Made by a program: the position numbers and the translations under genes
The notes under the pieces: generated by a model
Told to the model about the DNA's origin: nothing
Databases searched by the model: none
The model's input: only the letters and a program-made list of their open reading frames with translations
In this document: positions 11,201-18,471 of the stretch, piece after piece
Layout: every line of letters starts with the position of its first letter
Position numbering within the stretch: the first letter of the stretch is position 1
Source: Thalassomonas actiniarum
GTDB lineage: Bacteria > Pseudomonadota > Gammaproteobacteria > Enterobacterales > Alteromonadaceae
Direction of reading: 5' to 3'
Assembly (NCBI RefSeq): GCF_000948975.2
Contig: NZ_CP059736.1
Span: forward strand, 186,001 to 250,000
DNA: 64,000 nucleotides

Positions 11201-11999
11201 GGCGCCGACGGCCCAGGCAAACTATGCCGCGGCCAATAGTTTCCTGGATATGCTGGCGGCGTACCGGCGTCAGCTGGGGTTACCGGCCATGGCAATTAAC
11301 TGGGGGGCATGGTCGGATATCGGCCTGGCTTCCCGCGCCGTCAGCGATGACCAGCTCGATGCCCGGGGCATGGCGGGCATTGCACCGGACGAGGGCCTGG
11401 CGGTGTTGGCCCACCTGTTCAAACATCCGATGGACCGGGTGCTGGTTGCTTCGATCGACTGGCCGCGCATGCTGGCACAAAACGGCAAGCTTGCCATTTT
11501 CGAACGCTTTGCCGCAAGGGAGCAGACAAAAGATGATGCCAGCCAATTGAGTTTGCGGGAACGCCTGGCGGATTTGCCGGCGGGGGGGCAAGTTGCCCTG
11601 ATAACCGAGATGGTGAAGCAGCAACTGGCGCGTGTCCTGGCCTTGCCATCGGCGGATGCGGTGGATGAAGAGCTTGGCTTTTTTGAAATGGGCATGGACT
11701 CTTTAACGGCGGTTGAGCTGCGCAATGCCCTGCAAACCATGGCAAAGGAGAGCTTGCCGTCCACCTTGCTGTTTAAATACCCGACGGTCAGCGCGCTGGT
11801 GCGCTATTTCAGCGAAGAGATTTTTGGGCTCGCCACAGAAAAAGCTTCCGGCCAGCCCCTGTTGCCGGACAGCGCCGAACAGGAAAAGCCGGAGTTAAGT
11901 ATCAGTGCGGCGGCGCAAGAGGTGAGCCAGATGTCTGACGATGAGTTATCGGCCATGATAGATGCCGAGCTCGGCGATCTGGGAGAGCTCGACTCATGA
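5262..11999 (+). CDS. Modular PKS, KS-AT-DH-cMT-KR-ACP
   Basis: Polyketide synthase module of 2245 aa that would add a malonyl unit, C-methylate it at the alpha carbon and reduce it. The N-terminus carries paired helices (KRALLAIQKLQNKLDAAE) like class 2 KS-side docking domains. KS: Cys209, His344, His382. AT: starts near 562, Ser655 in GHSVGEY, HGFHS specificity motif (malonyl-like). DH: His965 with HxxxNxxxxP (Asn969 where Gly is usual) and Asp1141 in HPVILDAAFQ. The C-methyltransferase has a SAM loop (LEIGGGTGS) near 1444. KR: TGGLGDLG near 1845, MDD at the LDD position (B-type-like), Tyr1988. ACP: Ser2147 in MGMDSL. The C-terminus (MSDDELSAMIDAEL) looks like an ACP-side docking helix. Start and stop both overlap neighbours by four bases, so the three PKS genes are probably translationally coupled. 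The alpha-methyl would become the gamma-methyl of the following unit (inference). Confidence 0.95.
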   Translation: MSTGNNSSEPSATKRALLAIQKLQNKLDAAEQARHEAIAVVGMSCRFPGGVDTPEAYWQLLCSGQDATGTVPASRWNVDDYYDANPDVPGKTYTRNGGFLAEVDQFDPAMFGISPREAASIDPQHRLLMELAWEALENANIPTDQVYNSETGVFVGMTSTEYGAHLLWSGDTKRINAYAGTGGSLGVAAGRLSYALGLAGPSLVVDTACSSSLVTTHIACQSLRAGDCDLALSAGVNLILGPETFVNFSKAKMLAPDGRCKTFDAAADGYARGEGGGVVVLKRLSDAQRDGDKVLAVIKGSAVNQDGPSGGLTVPNGPAQVKVIRKALSAGGILPHQVGYVEAHGTGTALGDPIEVSALNSAYGENRQQPLSVGSVKTNFGHLESAAGIAGLIKSVLMLQHGQIPPHLHFNEPSPHIPWADLAVNIPTKVQTWNEPLRYAGVSSFSFSGTNAHLVLATAPQPEQEPEPIALPGQRWRLLPVSAKDERALKALTSAWQDRLAAAGPMSDETWAELARTAVNGRSQLPYRMALIGDSARAVSQRLAANNLPAGRVAGGGRGKIAFVFTGQGSQHRHMGQELYRESGVFKEALDACDALLQPKLGHSLISLLYGDDDQYEVLLNITAFTQPVLFAVEYALMRLWQSWGITPDAVLGHSVGEYAAACCAGILSLEDALGLIAERGHLMQELCDPGAMVSVPLSEQDVKEVIRPWRGELTIATINGPQNVVVSCKPVAAAAFADGLSAAGIEPRILKVSHGFHSPMMEPMLAPFAAATKRIAYHSPDIPVYSTLTGKQSDSALADATYWLDHITAPVRFAQGMQALLADGYRTFVEIGPRPTLCSLGREVAENFDADIAKHCTWLPSLRAGHASWGSMLQSLGKLWTTGAEINWSELNGAGPAHARLPNYPFQRSRYWIDWSLGSQTGSNSNHPAHLLLGQRLHSPALDKETLVFSSQLSPQTADLLAHHKIFNQVVLPAAAHIEIALAGAARLWSKDSTGYLAVEEVAIEQALVLSDEQPTSLQLVLKPAATNTDSRQSYDFCIYSQGNADSPWLTHTRGQLQPLVAPAVPAGIDLTQLQALCPEQLSVADYYQGAHAVGIEHGEHFQALTGLWQGKDLILARLQLPDEVAGSVDEFLLHPVILDAAFQMVGVPLLAKKQTKAYLPVGMAALRRYQGTGKVAWCLVRVKGETNKLFTADVQLADEAGNILAEVDELRYQQVDKNALSGGLFGYSDWLYRTEWQERQAYGANADWLPDVDLLSRQLQSATAEVAGRIDWYGEFFSALDNLVAGYACAALKELGLDWQPGTSFTLEVLMKQLAVIPEYRRLLARLLAIMTEQGHLQANGQDWLMLPLAPCDCERLFDALSASFPQANHELALVQQCGRSLAPALNGRVKGLELLFPGGSADLVTRFYTRSPGPQQMNKLLQHTLTKTLQHLPAGQGLRILEIGGGTGSTSSHLLPHLPADRCHYVFTDISAVFTSKAREQFTGYDFIDYRVLDIETDPLAQGFEPAAFDIIIAANVVHATCDLQQTLTHVNQLLVPGGELLLLEGTSPQPWLDMTFGLTDGWWRGSDAARSDGYPLVTVDSWRRVLTASGFDTAAAIGARQLPENALCRQAVIAARKPLTPDSGHWLIVADQTGIAAALAQQLGAGGVSCHLLAADQAVTADSLALCLGDCDDLSVIVHARALDAAGSDMLDSEKLAAAQHLGCKTALDLLAALATLKLVHTPRLVLLTRCGVDVAPMPQGGRINVGQSPLIGMGQVIQKEYPEYHCRHIDIDYRQDSLAPCIHALWQEAASVTLSAANETVALRAGQDRYYRYVPRLARLPAGQAPHEALPVRKQAWYLITGGLGDLGLVTAHWLVAEQGARRLVLAGRHAPSAQAQQQIAKLKALGASVLTIAVDMTEIAQVDAMMATIAGQGELAGVIHAAGTMDDGVLASMSWQRFAAVLAPKTLGAWNLHLACQSLALDFFILYSSAASVLAPTAQANYAAANSFLDMLAAYRRQLGLPAMAINWGAWSDIGLASRAVSDDQLDARGMAGIAPDEGLAVLAHLFKHPMDRVLVASIDWPRMLAQNGKLAIFERFAAREQTKDDASQLSLRERLADLPAGGQVALITEMVKQQLARVLALPSADAVDEELGFFEMGMDSLTAVELRNALQTMAKESLPSTLLFKYPTVSALVRYFSEEIFGLATEKASGQPLLPDSAEQEKPELSISAAAQEVSQMSDDELSAMIDAELGDLGELDS

Positions 12000-14900
12000 G
12001 TGACAACAAGGGCGCCAATGAAACTCTGAGCGGATTATCCCCCCTGCAAAAATCCGCCCTGGCAATTAAAGAGTTGCGCAGCCGCTTGGCCGATGCCGAA
12101 AATGTGCAGCGCGAGCCGATCGCGATTATCGGCATGGGCTGCCGCTTTCCGCAGGCCGACGGCCTGGAGGCTTATTGGCGGCTATTGTCCGAGGGCAAAG
12201 ATGCGATAGGCGAAGTGCCGAAGCAACGCTGGGATCTCGCGCACTTTTTCGACAGCAATGCCAATGCGCCGGGTAAGATCAGTACCCGCTATGGCGGTTT
12301 TATCGAGGATGTCGGGGCTTTTGATGCGGAATTTTTCGGCATCTCCCCCCATGAAGCCGAACGTATTGATCCGCAGCAGCGGATCTTGCTGGAAGTCGCC
12401 TGGCGGGCGCTTGAAGACGCCGGGCTGCCGCCGGCACAGTTAAGGGGCAGCCGCACCGGGGTTTTTGTCGGCATAACCCAAATGGATTACGGCGTGATGC
12501 AGCTGGGGGGAGCCCTCGACGATATCGATGCCTATACCGGCACAGGCAATGGCTTTTGTTTTGCCGCCGGACGCTTAGCTTATCTGCTGGGGCTGCAGGG
12601 GCCGGCCTTTTCAGTGGACACCGCCTGTTCATCTTCTATGGTGGCTCTGCACCAGGCATGCCAGGCATTGCGTAACCGGGAGTGCGATTTTGCCCTGGTC
12701 GCCGGCAGCCAATTGAACCTGACCCCGGCAATGCAGGTATTTTTATCGAAAACCCAATCATTCGCCCCCGATGGCCGTTGCCGTACCTTCGACGAGGCGG
12801 CAAACGGTTTTGTCCTCGGGGAAGGGGTCGGGGTTATCGTATTACGCCGCCTTGGCGATGCCGAGCAGGCCAAAGATCCGGTGCGCGCCCTGGTGCGCGC
12901 CAGCGGTGTTAATCATGACGGTCCGGCCAGCGGCCTGACGGTACCCAATGAGCATGCCCAGCAGGATTTAATTGCTGAAGTATACCGGCGCGGCGGCATC
13001 AACGCGGATGATATCGATTATGTCGAAGCCCACGGCACCGCAACACAATTGGGGGATCCGATTGAAGTGGCGGCATTGCGCTCTGTGTTTGGCCAGCGCG
13101 CCCCCGGGGGCGAGTTGTGGCTTGGCTCGGTGAAAACCAACTTTGGCCATCTCAGCGCTGCGGCAGGGATTGCCGGATTAATTAAAGTGGTATTGATGAT
13201 CGAGCATGAAAAAATTGCGCCGAACCTGCACTTTAAAAAACCCAACTCCAAAATCCCCTGGGAAGGTTTCTCGGTGCGCATCCCGACACAGCTGCAGCCC
13301 TGGCAGCGGCAACAAAGGACCAGGCGGGCCGGTATCAGCTCCTTTGGTTTGTCGGGCACCAACACCCATATAGTGCTGGAGGAAGCGCCGATTCCGACGC
13401 CGGTGCCAAAAGAGCAAACGGTCCCCGAACCTTCATTGCAGCTTTTGTGTTTATCGGCCCGTAACCGGCCAAGCCTGCTTGAATCGGTGCAAAATATGCT
13501 CGATTGCCGCGCGATGTCCGACGATACTGCCCTGGCCGATATTTGCTTCAGTGCCAACAGCGGGCGGGATCATTTCAATGTCCGCCTGACATTTGTGGCA
13601 GATAGCAAGGTATTATTAAAACAACAGCTGGCGTCCGTTATTGCCGATAAGCCCATGGCGGGCATTAAAAGTGCTGAGCTGGCCAAGGGAGGAAGTCCCC
13701 GCCTGGCGATGCTCTTTAGCCGGGATATTCCCCTCGACGGTATTTACCGCCTGGCGCAAAGCCTGCCGGATGTGGCGGCCAGTTTACGCCTCTGCCAGAC
13801 ATTGGCGGATAAGGTTAAACCCGGCCTGCTGGTCGAAGGACAAAGCAGCGATGCCGCACGCTTTGCCGGCCAATTTGCCCTCGCCCGCCTCTGGTTGGCC
13901 TGGGGGATGAAACCTGCGGCAGTGGCGGGCTGGGGCATAGGCGAATTAACTGCCCTGTGCGTTGCCGGCGTGTTGCAACTGGAGCAGGCATTTGAGGCAT
14001 TGGCCGGACATGCGGTAGATGCCGGGGCCGGGGCCTTAGCGGTTTACTCCGGGAATGACGGGGCCTTGCTGCCCTATGGCGCACGGCCCGGCTACCGCTT
14101 TACTTTAACGTCACAGGCCGATGGAAACAGTGCCGTACAGGGCCTGGCCGATGCAGGCTTTAAAACCTTACTGGCTGTCGGGGAAGAGCAGCAGGCAGGC
14201 CCTGATGTTATCGGCTTATGTCCCCTGGACGGTCCTTTGTACCCGGCGCTTTTAACAAGTTTATCCCGGTTATATCTGCAGGGTTTTTCTGTCGACTGGA
14301 CGGCATTTGGTGCGGGGCAGGGGCGTGAAAAGGTCCGGTTGCCCGGTTATGCTTTTCAGCGTCAGCACTACTGGCGGGGCTGCAGCCAGCAGCCTGGCGC
14401 AGAAGCTACGCCGGCCCTGGCCCTTGTTTCGGCACAGGAACATGAAAGCACAGGATCGGCGCCGGCAGCAGATACGCCGGTACTATCACCCGAGTTATCA
14501 CCCGAGTTATCACCTGAATTATCGCCACCAGCGCCTGCACGGCTAAGCCGGGCGACATCCGGCATGGCAGGGGAGAAGCTGTCCCAATTGTTAGAGGCTC
14601 AGTTGGCCCTGTCCTGCGATGCCATCGATGAGGTGGTGAAACAGCAAATGGCTTTTCTCAAACAGCATATGAAAGCAAAGCAGGCCCAAAAAGCGCAGGC
14701 AGATACAGGAGCGGCAGCACAAGTACAGGCACCGGCTCCCGGGACTGATCCGGCAGCAGGGGAACTTTCCCCGAAAACGTCCCCTCAGGCTTGCCCTCAA
14801 CTCGGCGACTGGTCGTTATTATTGATGGCCAAAGAAAATAAGCAGGCGCTCAAAGACCTGACCGCCACACTGGCCAACAGCACCCCGGAGCAAACAAAAG

Positions 14901-16117
14901 CCCTTAGCGGACCCGAAGGAGTAATAGGCAGCGGTTATGCCCGCAGTATCCTGGTACACCAGGGGCATGAAGATGCGCAGCTGGCATTGGGCAAAGACGG
15001 TAAGGCAGATTTAAAACGCCTGCTGTTTGCCGACGCACGGCCGGGGCGTGAGCTGGTGTTTATGTTTCCCGGGGTCGGCGATCATTACCTGAATATGGCA
15101 TTGGGCCTGTATCGCCATGAAGCCGTGTTTCGCGAGAGCGTAGACCGCTGTTGCAATTACCTGAAATCATCGCTGGGCATAGATTTGCTTGAGATACTTT
15201 ATCCGCCGACAGAGAGCTCATCAACGGCCCCCGGGCAGGCAAACAAGCCTGAACAGAAGATGGATTTCAGGGCCATGCTCGGGCGCGGCAATACCGCCGA
15301 TCCCGGTGTACAAAAGCTCAATCAAACGCAGCACAGTCAGCCGCTGGTGTTTATTGTCGAATACGCCCTCGGGCGGTTATGGCTGTCAAGAGGAGTGAAG
15401 CCCCGGGCCATGATCGGCTATAGCATAGGCGAGTACGCTGCAGCTTGTCTGGCCGGGGTAATAGAACTGGAAGATGTGCTTAAACTGATCACCGAACGGG
15501 CCAGGATGATCCAGGCGCTTCCCGCCGGGGTGCTGCTGGCGGTGCCGCTGTCTGAAGAGCAGTTATTGCCGCTGTTAAATAAGCAATTGTCGCTGTCGAT
15601 TGTCAGTACGGCGACCTTATGTGTGGTGGGGGGTACAGAGCAGGCGGTCAGCGCCCTGGAAGCGCATTTACAACAGGATGAGGTGGTATCGCGCCGCCTG
15701 GCGGGAACACATGCTTTCCACTCGCATATGCTGGCGCCATTACATGATGACCTGGTTGCCCTGGTGCAGGGCTTTAACCTGCGTGCCCCTGAAATACCCT
15801 ATATATCCAATTTGACCGGGCAATGGATCAGCGATCATCAGGCGACGGATCCCGCTTATTGGGCACGTCATACCTGGCAGACGGTACGTTTTTCCGATGG
15901 CCTGGCGAGATTGCTCGATACCGAGGGGCGGATATTTTTAGAAGTCGGCCCGGGCCAGAGCCTGGGCAGTTTTGTCCTGCAGCATCCGGCTGCGCAGCAG
16001 TTGCAGGATAAAATTGTTTTACCTTCATTAAAAAATCGATATGAAAAACAATCGGATGAAGCATTTTTATTGGCAAGCTTGGGAAAATTGTGGTTGGCGG
16101 GCATTAATTTTAATTAA
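11996..16117 (+). CDS. PKS with KS, inactive AT and a second AT; no ACP
   Basis: A 1373-aa PKS half-module. It has an N-terminal class 2-like docking helix (LQKSALAIKELRSRLADAE), then a KS with Cys211, His346 and His385. The next AT-like region (~555-790) is degenerate: the GHSxGE motif reads GWGIGE, so Gly647 replaces the nucleophile Ser and Trp646 the His, the GQGxQ motif is absent and no AFHS motif is seen. It still ends with a typical post-AT linker (LPGYAFQRQHYW). After a Pro/Ser-rich and helical linker (~790-1010) comes a second AT (~1020-1320) opening with FPGVGDHYLNM, with Ser1143 in GYSIGEY and a HAFHS motif. No KR and no carrier domain follow. The next carrier in module order is the N-terminal ACP of the protein at 20764. 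Because the hydroxymalonyl-ACP cassette follows directly, I infer that the second AT loads hydroxymalonyl; its specificity cannot be read from the sequence. Confidence 0.92.
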   Translation: MSDNKGANETLSGLSPLQKSALAIKELRSRLADAENVQREPIAIIGMGCRFPQADGLEAYWRLLSEGKDAIGEVPKQRWDLAHFFDSNANAPGKISTRYGGFIEDVGAFDAEFFGISPHEAERIDPQQRILLEVAWRALEDAGLPPAQLRGSRTGVFVGITQMDYGVMQLGGALDDIDAYTGTGNGFCFAAGRLAYLLGLQGPAFSVDTACSSSMVALHQACQALRNRECDFALVAGSQLNLTPAMQVFLSKTQSFAPDGRCRTFDEAANGFVLGEGVGVIVLRRLGDAEQAKDPVRALVRASGVNHDGPASGLTVPNEHAQQDLIAEVYRRGGINADDIDYVEAHGTATQLGDPIEVAALRSVFGQRAPGGELWLGSVKTNFGHLSAAAGIAGLIKVVLMIEHEKIAPNLHFKKPNSKIPWEGFSVRIPTQLQPWQRQQRTRRAGISSFGLSGTNTHIVLEEAPIPTPVPKEQTVPEPSLQLLCLSARNRPSLLESVQNMLDCRAMSDDTALADICFSANSGRDHFNVRLTFVADSKVLLKQQLASVIADKPMAGIKSAELAKGGSPRLAMLFSRDIPLDGIYRLAQSLPDVAASLRLCQTLADKVKPGLLVEGQSSDAARFAGQFALARLWLAWGMKPAAVAGWGIGELTALCVAGVLQLEQAFEALAGHAVDAGAGALAVYSGNDGALLPYGARPGYRFTLTSQADGNSAVQGLADAGFKTLLAVGEEQQAGPDVIGLCPLDGPLYPALLTSLSRLYLQGFSVDWTAFGAGQGREKVRLPGYAFQRQHYWRGCSQQPGAEATPALALVSAQEHESTGSAPAADTPVLSPELSPELSPELSPPAPARLSRATSGMAGEKLSQLLEAQLALSCDAIDEVVKQQMAFLKQHMKAKQAQKAQADTGAAAQVQAPAPGTDPAAGELSPKTSPQACPQLGDWSLLLMAKENKQALKDLTATLANSTPEQTKALSGPEGVIGSGYARSILVHQGHEDAQLALGKDGKADLKRLLFADARPGRELVFMFPGVGDHYLNMALGLYRHEAVFRESVDRCCNYLKSSLGIDLLEILYPPTESSSTAPGQANKPEQKMDFRAMLGRGNTADPGVQKLNQTQHSQPLVFIVEYALGRLWLSRGVKPRAMIGYSIGEYAAACLAGVIELEDVLKLITERARMIQALPAGVLLAVPLSEEQLLPLLNKQLSLSIVSTATLCVVGGTEQAVSALEAHLQQDEVVSRRLAGTHAFHSHMLAPLHDDLVALVQGFNLRAPEIPYISNLTGQWISDHQATDPAYWARHTWQTVRFSDGLARLLDTEGRIFLEVGPGQSLGSFVLQHPAAQQLQDKIVLPSLKNRYEKQSDEAFLLASLGKLWLAGINFN
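14483..14530 (+). repeat. 12-bp tandem repeat encoding Ser-Pro-Glu-Leu linker
   Basis: Near-identical 12-base units (ttatcacccgag type) repeat about four times in frame and give LSPELSPELSPELSPP. This forms part of the interdomain linker between the inactive AT and the second AT. The copies differ by a few third-position changes, so the repeat is recent but not brand new. Confidence 0.85.
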
Positions 16118-16134
16118 AAAAACAGGGAAAGATT

Positions 16135-16989
16135 ATGACACAGCAAGTGGTGGGCGTGATTGGCGCCGGGGTAATGGGAACAGGCGTCGCCCAGAATCTG
16201 GCACAAAGTGGTTTTAATGTTGTGTTGCTGGATATTTCAACGGCAGTACTGGACAAAGCAGCTAATGATATCCGCAACAATATCCGGTTTCAGGCATTTA
16301 GCCAAAAAGACAAAAGCCGGCTCGATGATCCCGATGAGGTTTTGCAGCGTATCGTTTTTACAACCGACTATCAGGCATTGGCCCAGGCATTTTATGTGAT
16401 CGAAAATGTGTCTGAGCAATGGCACGCGAAAAGCAGTGTTTACCCGCAACTCGAAGCCGTTTGTCCCGCGCATACCGTGTATGCCGCCGATACTTCCTGT
16501 TATTCCATCACCCGCATTGCTGCCCTGACCAAGCGTCCCGATAAGGTCATCGGCATTCACTTTATGAACCCCGTACCTATGAAGCCGACGGTAGAAACCA
16601 TCAGGGGCTGGCATACCTCTAAAGAAACCATAGCGATCACAGATAATTTACTCTCAACCATGGGCAAGACCAGTATCCTGGTGGAAGATTCCCCCGGGTT
16701 TGTTTCCAACCGCATCCTGATGCTGACGGTTAACGAGGCGGTGTTTACGGTACAGGATCAGGTGGCGGATGCCCAGCAGGTAGACGAGATTTTTAAAAAG
16801 TGTTTTGGCCACAAAATGGGCCCGTTAGAGACGGCGGATTTAATCGGTCTCGATACCATTCTTTACTCTATTGAAGTCCTGCATGAGAGTTTTGCCGACA
16901 GTAAATACCGTCCTTGCCCCCTGTTAAAGAAAATGGTGGATGCCGGGCTGCTCGGGCGCAAGAGCGGCGAAGGGTTTTACAAATATTAA
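16135..16989 (+). CDS. 3-hydroxyacyl-CoA dehydrogenase-like enzyme, hydroxymalonyl-ACP pathway
   Basis: A 284-aa NAD-dependent dehydrogenase of the 3-hydroxybutyryl-CoA dehydrogenase family. The N-terminal Rossmann loop is IGAGVMGTG (residues ~8-16), and the segment IGIHFMNPVPMKPTVE is the family's conserved substrate-site region. It stands between the ACP-less PKS and a free ACP, an acyl-CoA dehydrogenase and an FkbH-like protein. That gene set is known from methoxymalonyl-ACP (FK520 FkbG-K type) and hydroxymalonyl-ACP (zwittermicin ZmaD/E/G/N) pathways, where this member oxidises the terminal hydroxyl of glyceryl-ACP to an aldehyde. An A/G-rich ribosome site (agggaaag) precedes the ATG. A role in beta-oxidation is unlikely here given the neighbours. 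Confidence 0.92.
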   Translation: MTQQVVGVIGAGVMGTGVAQNLAQSGFNVVLLDISTAVLDKAANDIRNNIRFQAFSQKDKSRLDDPDEVLQRIVFTTDYQALAQAFYVIENVSEQWHAKSSVYPQLEAVCPAHTVYAADTSCYSITRIAALTKRPDKVIGIHFMNPVPMKPTVETIRGWHTSKETIAITDNLLSTMGKTSILVEDSPGFVSNRILMLTVNEAVFTVQDQVADAQQVDEIFKKCFGHKMGPLETADLIGLDTILYSIEVLHESFADSKYRPCPLLKKMVDAGLLGRKSGEGFYKY

Positions 16990-17015
16990 TAACAATGCTA
17001 CGTAAAGGATTAGCC

Positions 17016-17273
17016 ATGAACTTCGAAGAAATAGCAGTAAAATCACATGAATTTGTCTCGCAATATCTTAATGGTGCTGAAGTTGGCCGTGAAGTGGACT
17101 TATTTGCCACCGGTATGGTGAATTCGCTGTTTGCCATGCAGCTGGTGTTGTTTGTCGAAAGGGAGTTTGGTTTTGCCGTGGACAATGAAGATTTGGATTA
17201 TGACAACTTTAGATCCATCAATGCCATTGCTGATTTTGCCGGTAGAAAATTAGGCCTGGGCGCCACAGCTTAA
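17016..17273 (+). CDS. Free-standing acyl carrier protein for hydroxymalonyl
   Basis: An 85-aa acyl carrier protein. The phosphopantetheine-attachment serine is Ser37 in TGMVNSLFAMQL, where Asn stands in place of the usual Asp before Ser, as I recall for carriers of the FkbJ/ZmaD type. The open frame extends upstream into the previous gene, but the ATG at 17016 is preceded by a good Shine-Dalgarno (taaagga) and gives a normal ACP length. It would carry the three-carbon unit from glyceryl through to 2-hydroxymalonyl while the neighbouring enzymes oxidise it, and then present it to an AT domain. Spacing to the next gene is 13 bases, consistent with one operon. Confidence 0.92.
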   Translation: MNFEEIAVKSHEFVSQYLNGAEVGREVDLFATGMVNSLFAMQLVLFVEREFGFAVDNEDLDYDNFRSINAIADFAGRKLGLGATA

Positions 17274-17286
17274 GGAAAGAAAAGCC

Positions 17287-18471
17287 ATGGATATTGAACT
17301 GACTGCAGAGCAAGAGGCAGCCCGGGGACAGTTCCGGGATTTTGTCGAGCGCAGGCTGATGCCCTATGCCGACGAATATGACCGCCAGGAAGAAATGCCG
17401 GCCCGGTTAATTGGCGAAGTCGCCGAGCTGGGCTATTTGGGAGGATTGGTGCCCGAGCAATACGGCGGTGCGGGTATGGATAGCATTACCTGGGGGCTGT
17501 TGTGTGAAGAAATCGGCCGGGGGAGCGCCTCCTTATTATCCCTGTTTACCGTGCAGGGTATGGTGATCCAATCGATTCTCAAATGGGGAAATGAAGATCA
17601 GCGCCAGGACTGGCTGCCCCGTCTGGCCACGGGAGAAATTATCGGTGGTTTTGCCCTGACCGAGCCAAATGTCGGCAGCAATGCCTCATCTGTTGAAACC
17701 AGCGCCACCCTGATCGACGGCCACTGGCGCCTGCACGGGCAAAAACGCTGGATTTCCTTTGGCCAGGTATCAAACCTGTTTGTGGTTTTTGCCCAGTCAG
17801 AAGGAAAATCCGTGGCCTTGCTGGTTGAGCGCGACTGTCCGGGCTTTTCCACTAAGCCTATCACCGGCATGCTGGGGTTTCGCTCCGCCATGCTGGCAGA
17901 TATCTTTCTCGACGGCTGCAAAGTGCCCCAAGCCCACCTGCTCGGACGTGCCGGCTTTGGTTTTTCACATGTCGGCGGCGCAGCGCTGGATCAGGGGCGG
18001 TATTCTATCGCCTGGGGCTGTCTGGGGCTGGCGCAGGGCGCTTTAGATGCCAGCCTGGCATACAGCGGCCAGCGCCGGCAATTTGGCAAACCGCTTAAAG
18101 AGCATCAGCTGATACAGGAGCTGCTGGCAGATATGATCACCCAGATCCAGGCCGCCCGTATGCTTTGTTACCGCGCCGCTTCACTGAAGCAGCGGGGAGA
18201 GCCCTCCCTGATCATGGAAACCTCGATCGCTAAATATTTTGCCTCCCGCATGGCGGCAAAAGTTTCCGCCGATGCGGTGCAGATCCATGGCGCCAACGGC
18301 TGCTCTGATCAATACCCGGTACAGCGCTATTTACGCGATGCCAAAATCATGGAGATCATCGAAGGCAGCAATCAGATGCAGCAGATCATCATTGCCAAGC
18401 ACGGCTATCAGGAGCATGCGGTAAAACAGCAGCGTTTGGCGCAACCAAAAGATGACGGCGGTGAAGCATGA
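17287..18471 (+). CDS. Acyl-CoA dehydrogenase-like enzyme, hydroxymalonyl-ACP pathway
   Basis: A 394-aa FAD enzyme of the acyl-CoA dehydrogenase family. The conserved segment GGFALTEPNVGSNASS near residues 119-134 and the C-terminal IIEGSNQMQQ (Glu359 at the usual catalytic-base position) are visible, and the length is typical. In methoxymalonyl- and hydroxymalonyl-ACP pathways the equivalent enzyme (FkbI/ZmaE) completes oxidation of the three-carbon unit to the free carboxylate, making the malonate half-ester. It overlaps the FkbH-like gene by four bases (ATGA), so the two are probably co-translated. Assignment to this pathway rather than fatty-acid degradation rests on the gene neighbourhood. 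Confidence 0.92.
   Translation: MDIELTAEQEAARGQFRDFVERRLMPYADEYDRQEEMPARLIGEVAELGYLGGLVPEQYGGAGMDSITWGLLCEEIGRGSASLLSLFTVQGMVIQSILKWGNEDQRQDWLPRLATGEIIGGFALTEPNVGSNASSVETSATLIDGHWRLHGQKRWISFGQVSNLFVVFAQSEGKSVALLVERDCPGFSTKPITGMLGFRSAMLADIFLDGCKVPQAHLLGRAGFGFSHVGGAALDQGRYSIAWGCLGLAQGALDASLAYSGQRRQFGKPLKEHQLIQELLADMITQIQAARMLCYRAASLKQRGEPSLIMETSIAKYFASRMAAKVSADAVQIHGANGCSDQYPVQRYLRDAKIMEIIEGSNQMQQIIIAKHGYQEHAVKQQRLAQPKDDGGEA

Noticed and set aside
11996-16117. Trans-AT PKS interpretation of the cluster
   Set aside because: Every KS is followed by an AT region in the same protein, and only one AT is clearly dead, with a second AT directly attached.
16914-17015. Upstream extension of the free ACP
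   Set aside because: It overlaps the dehydrogenase gene; the ATG at 17016 with taaagga gives a normal ACP length.
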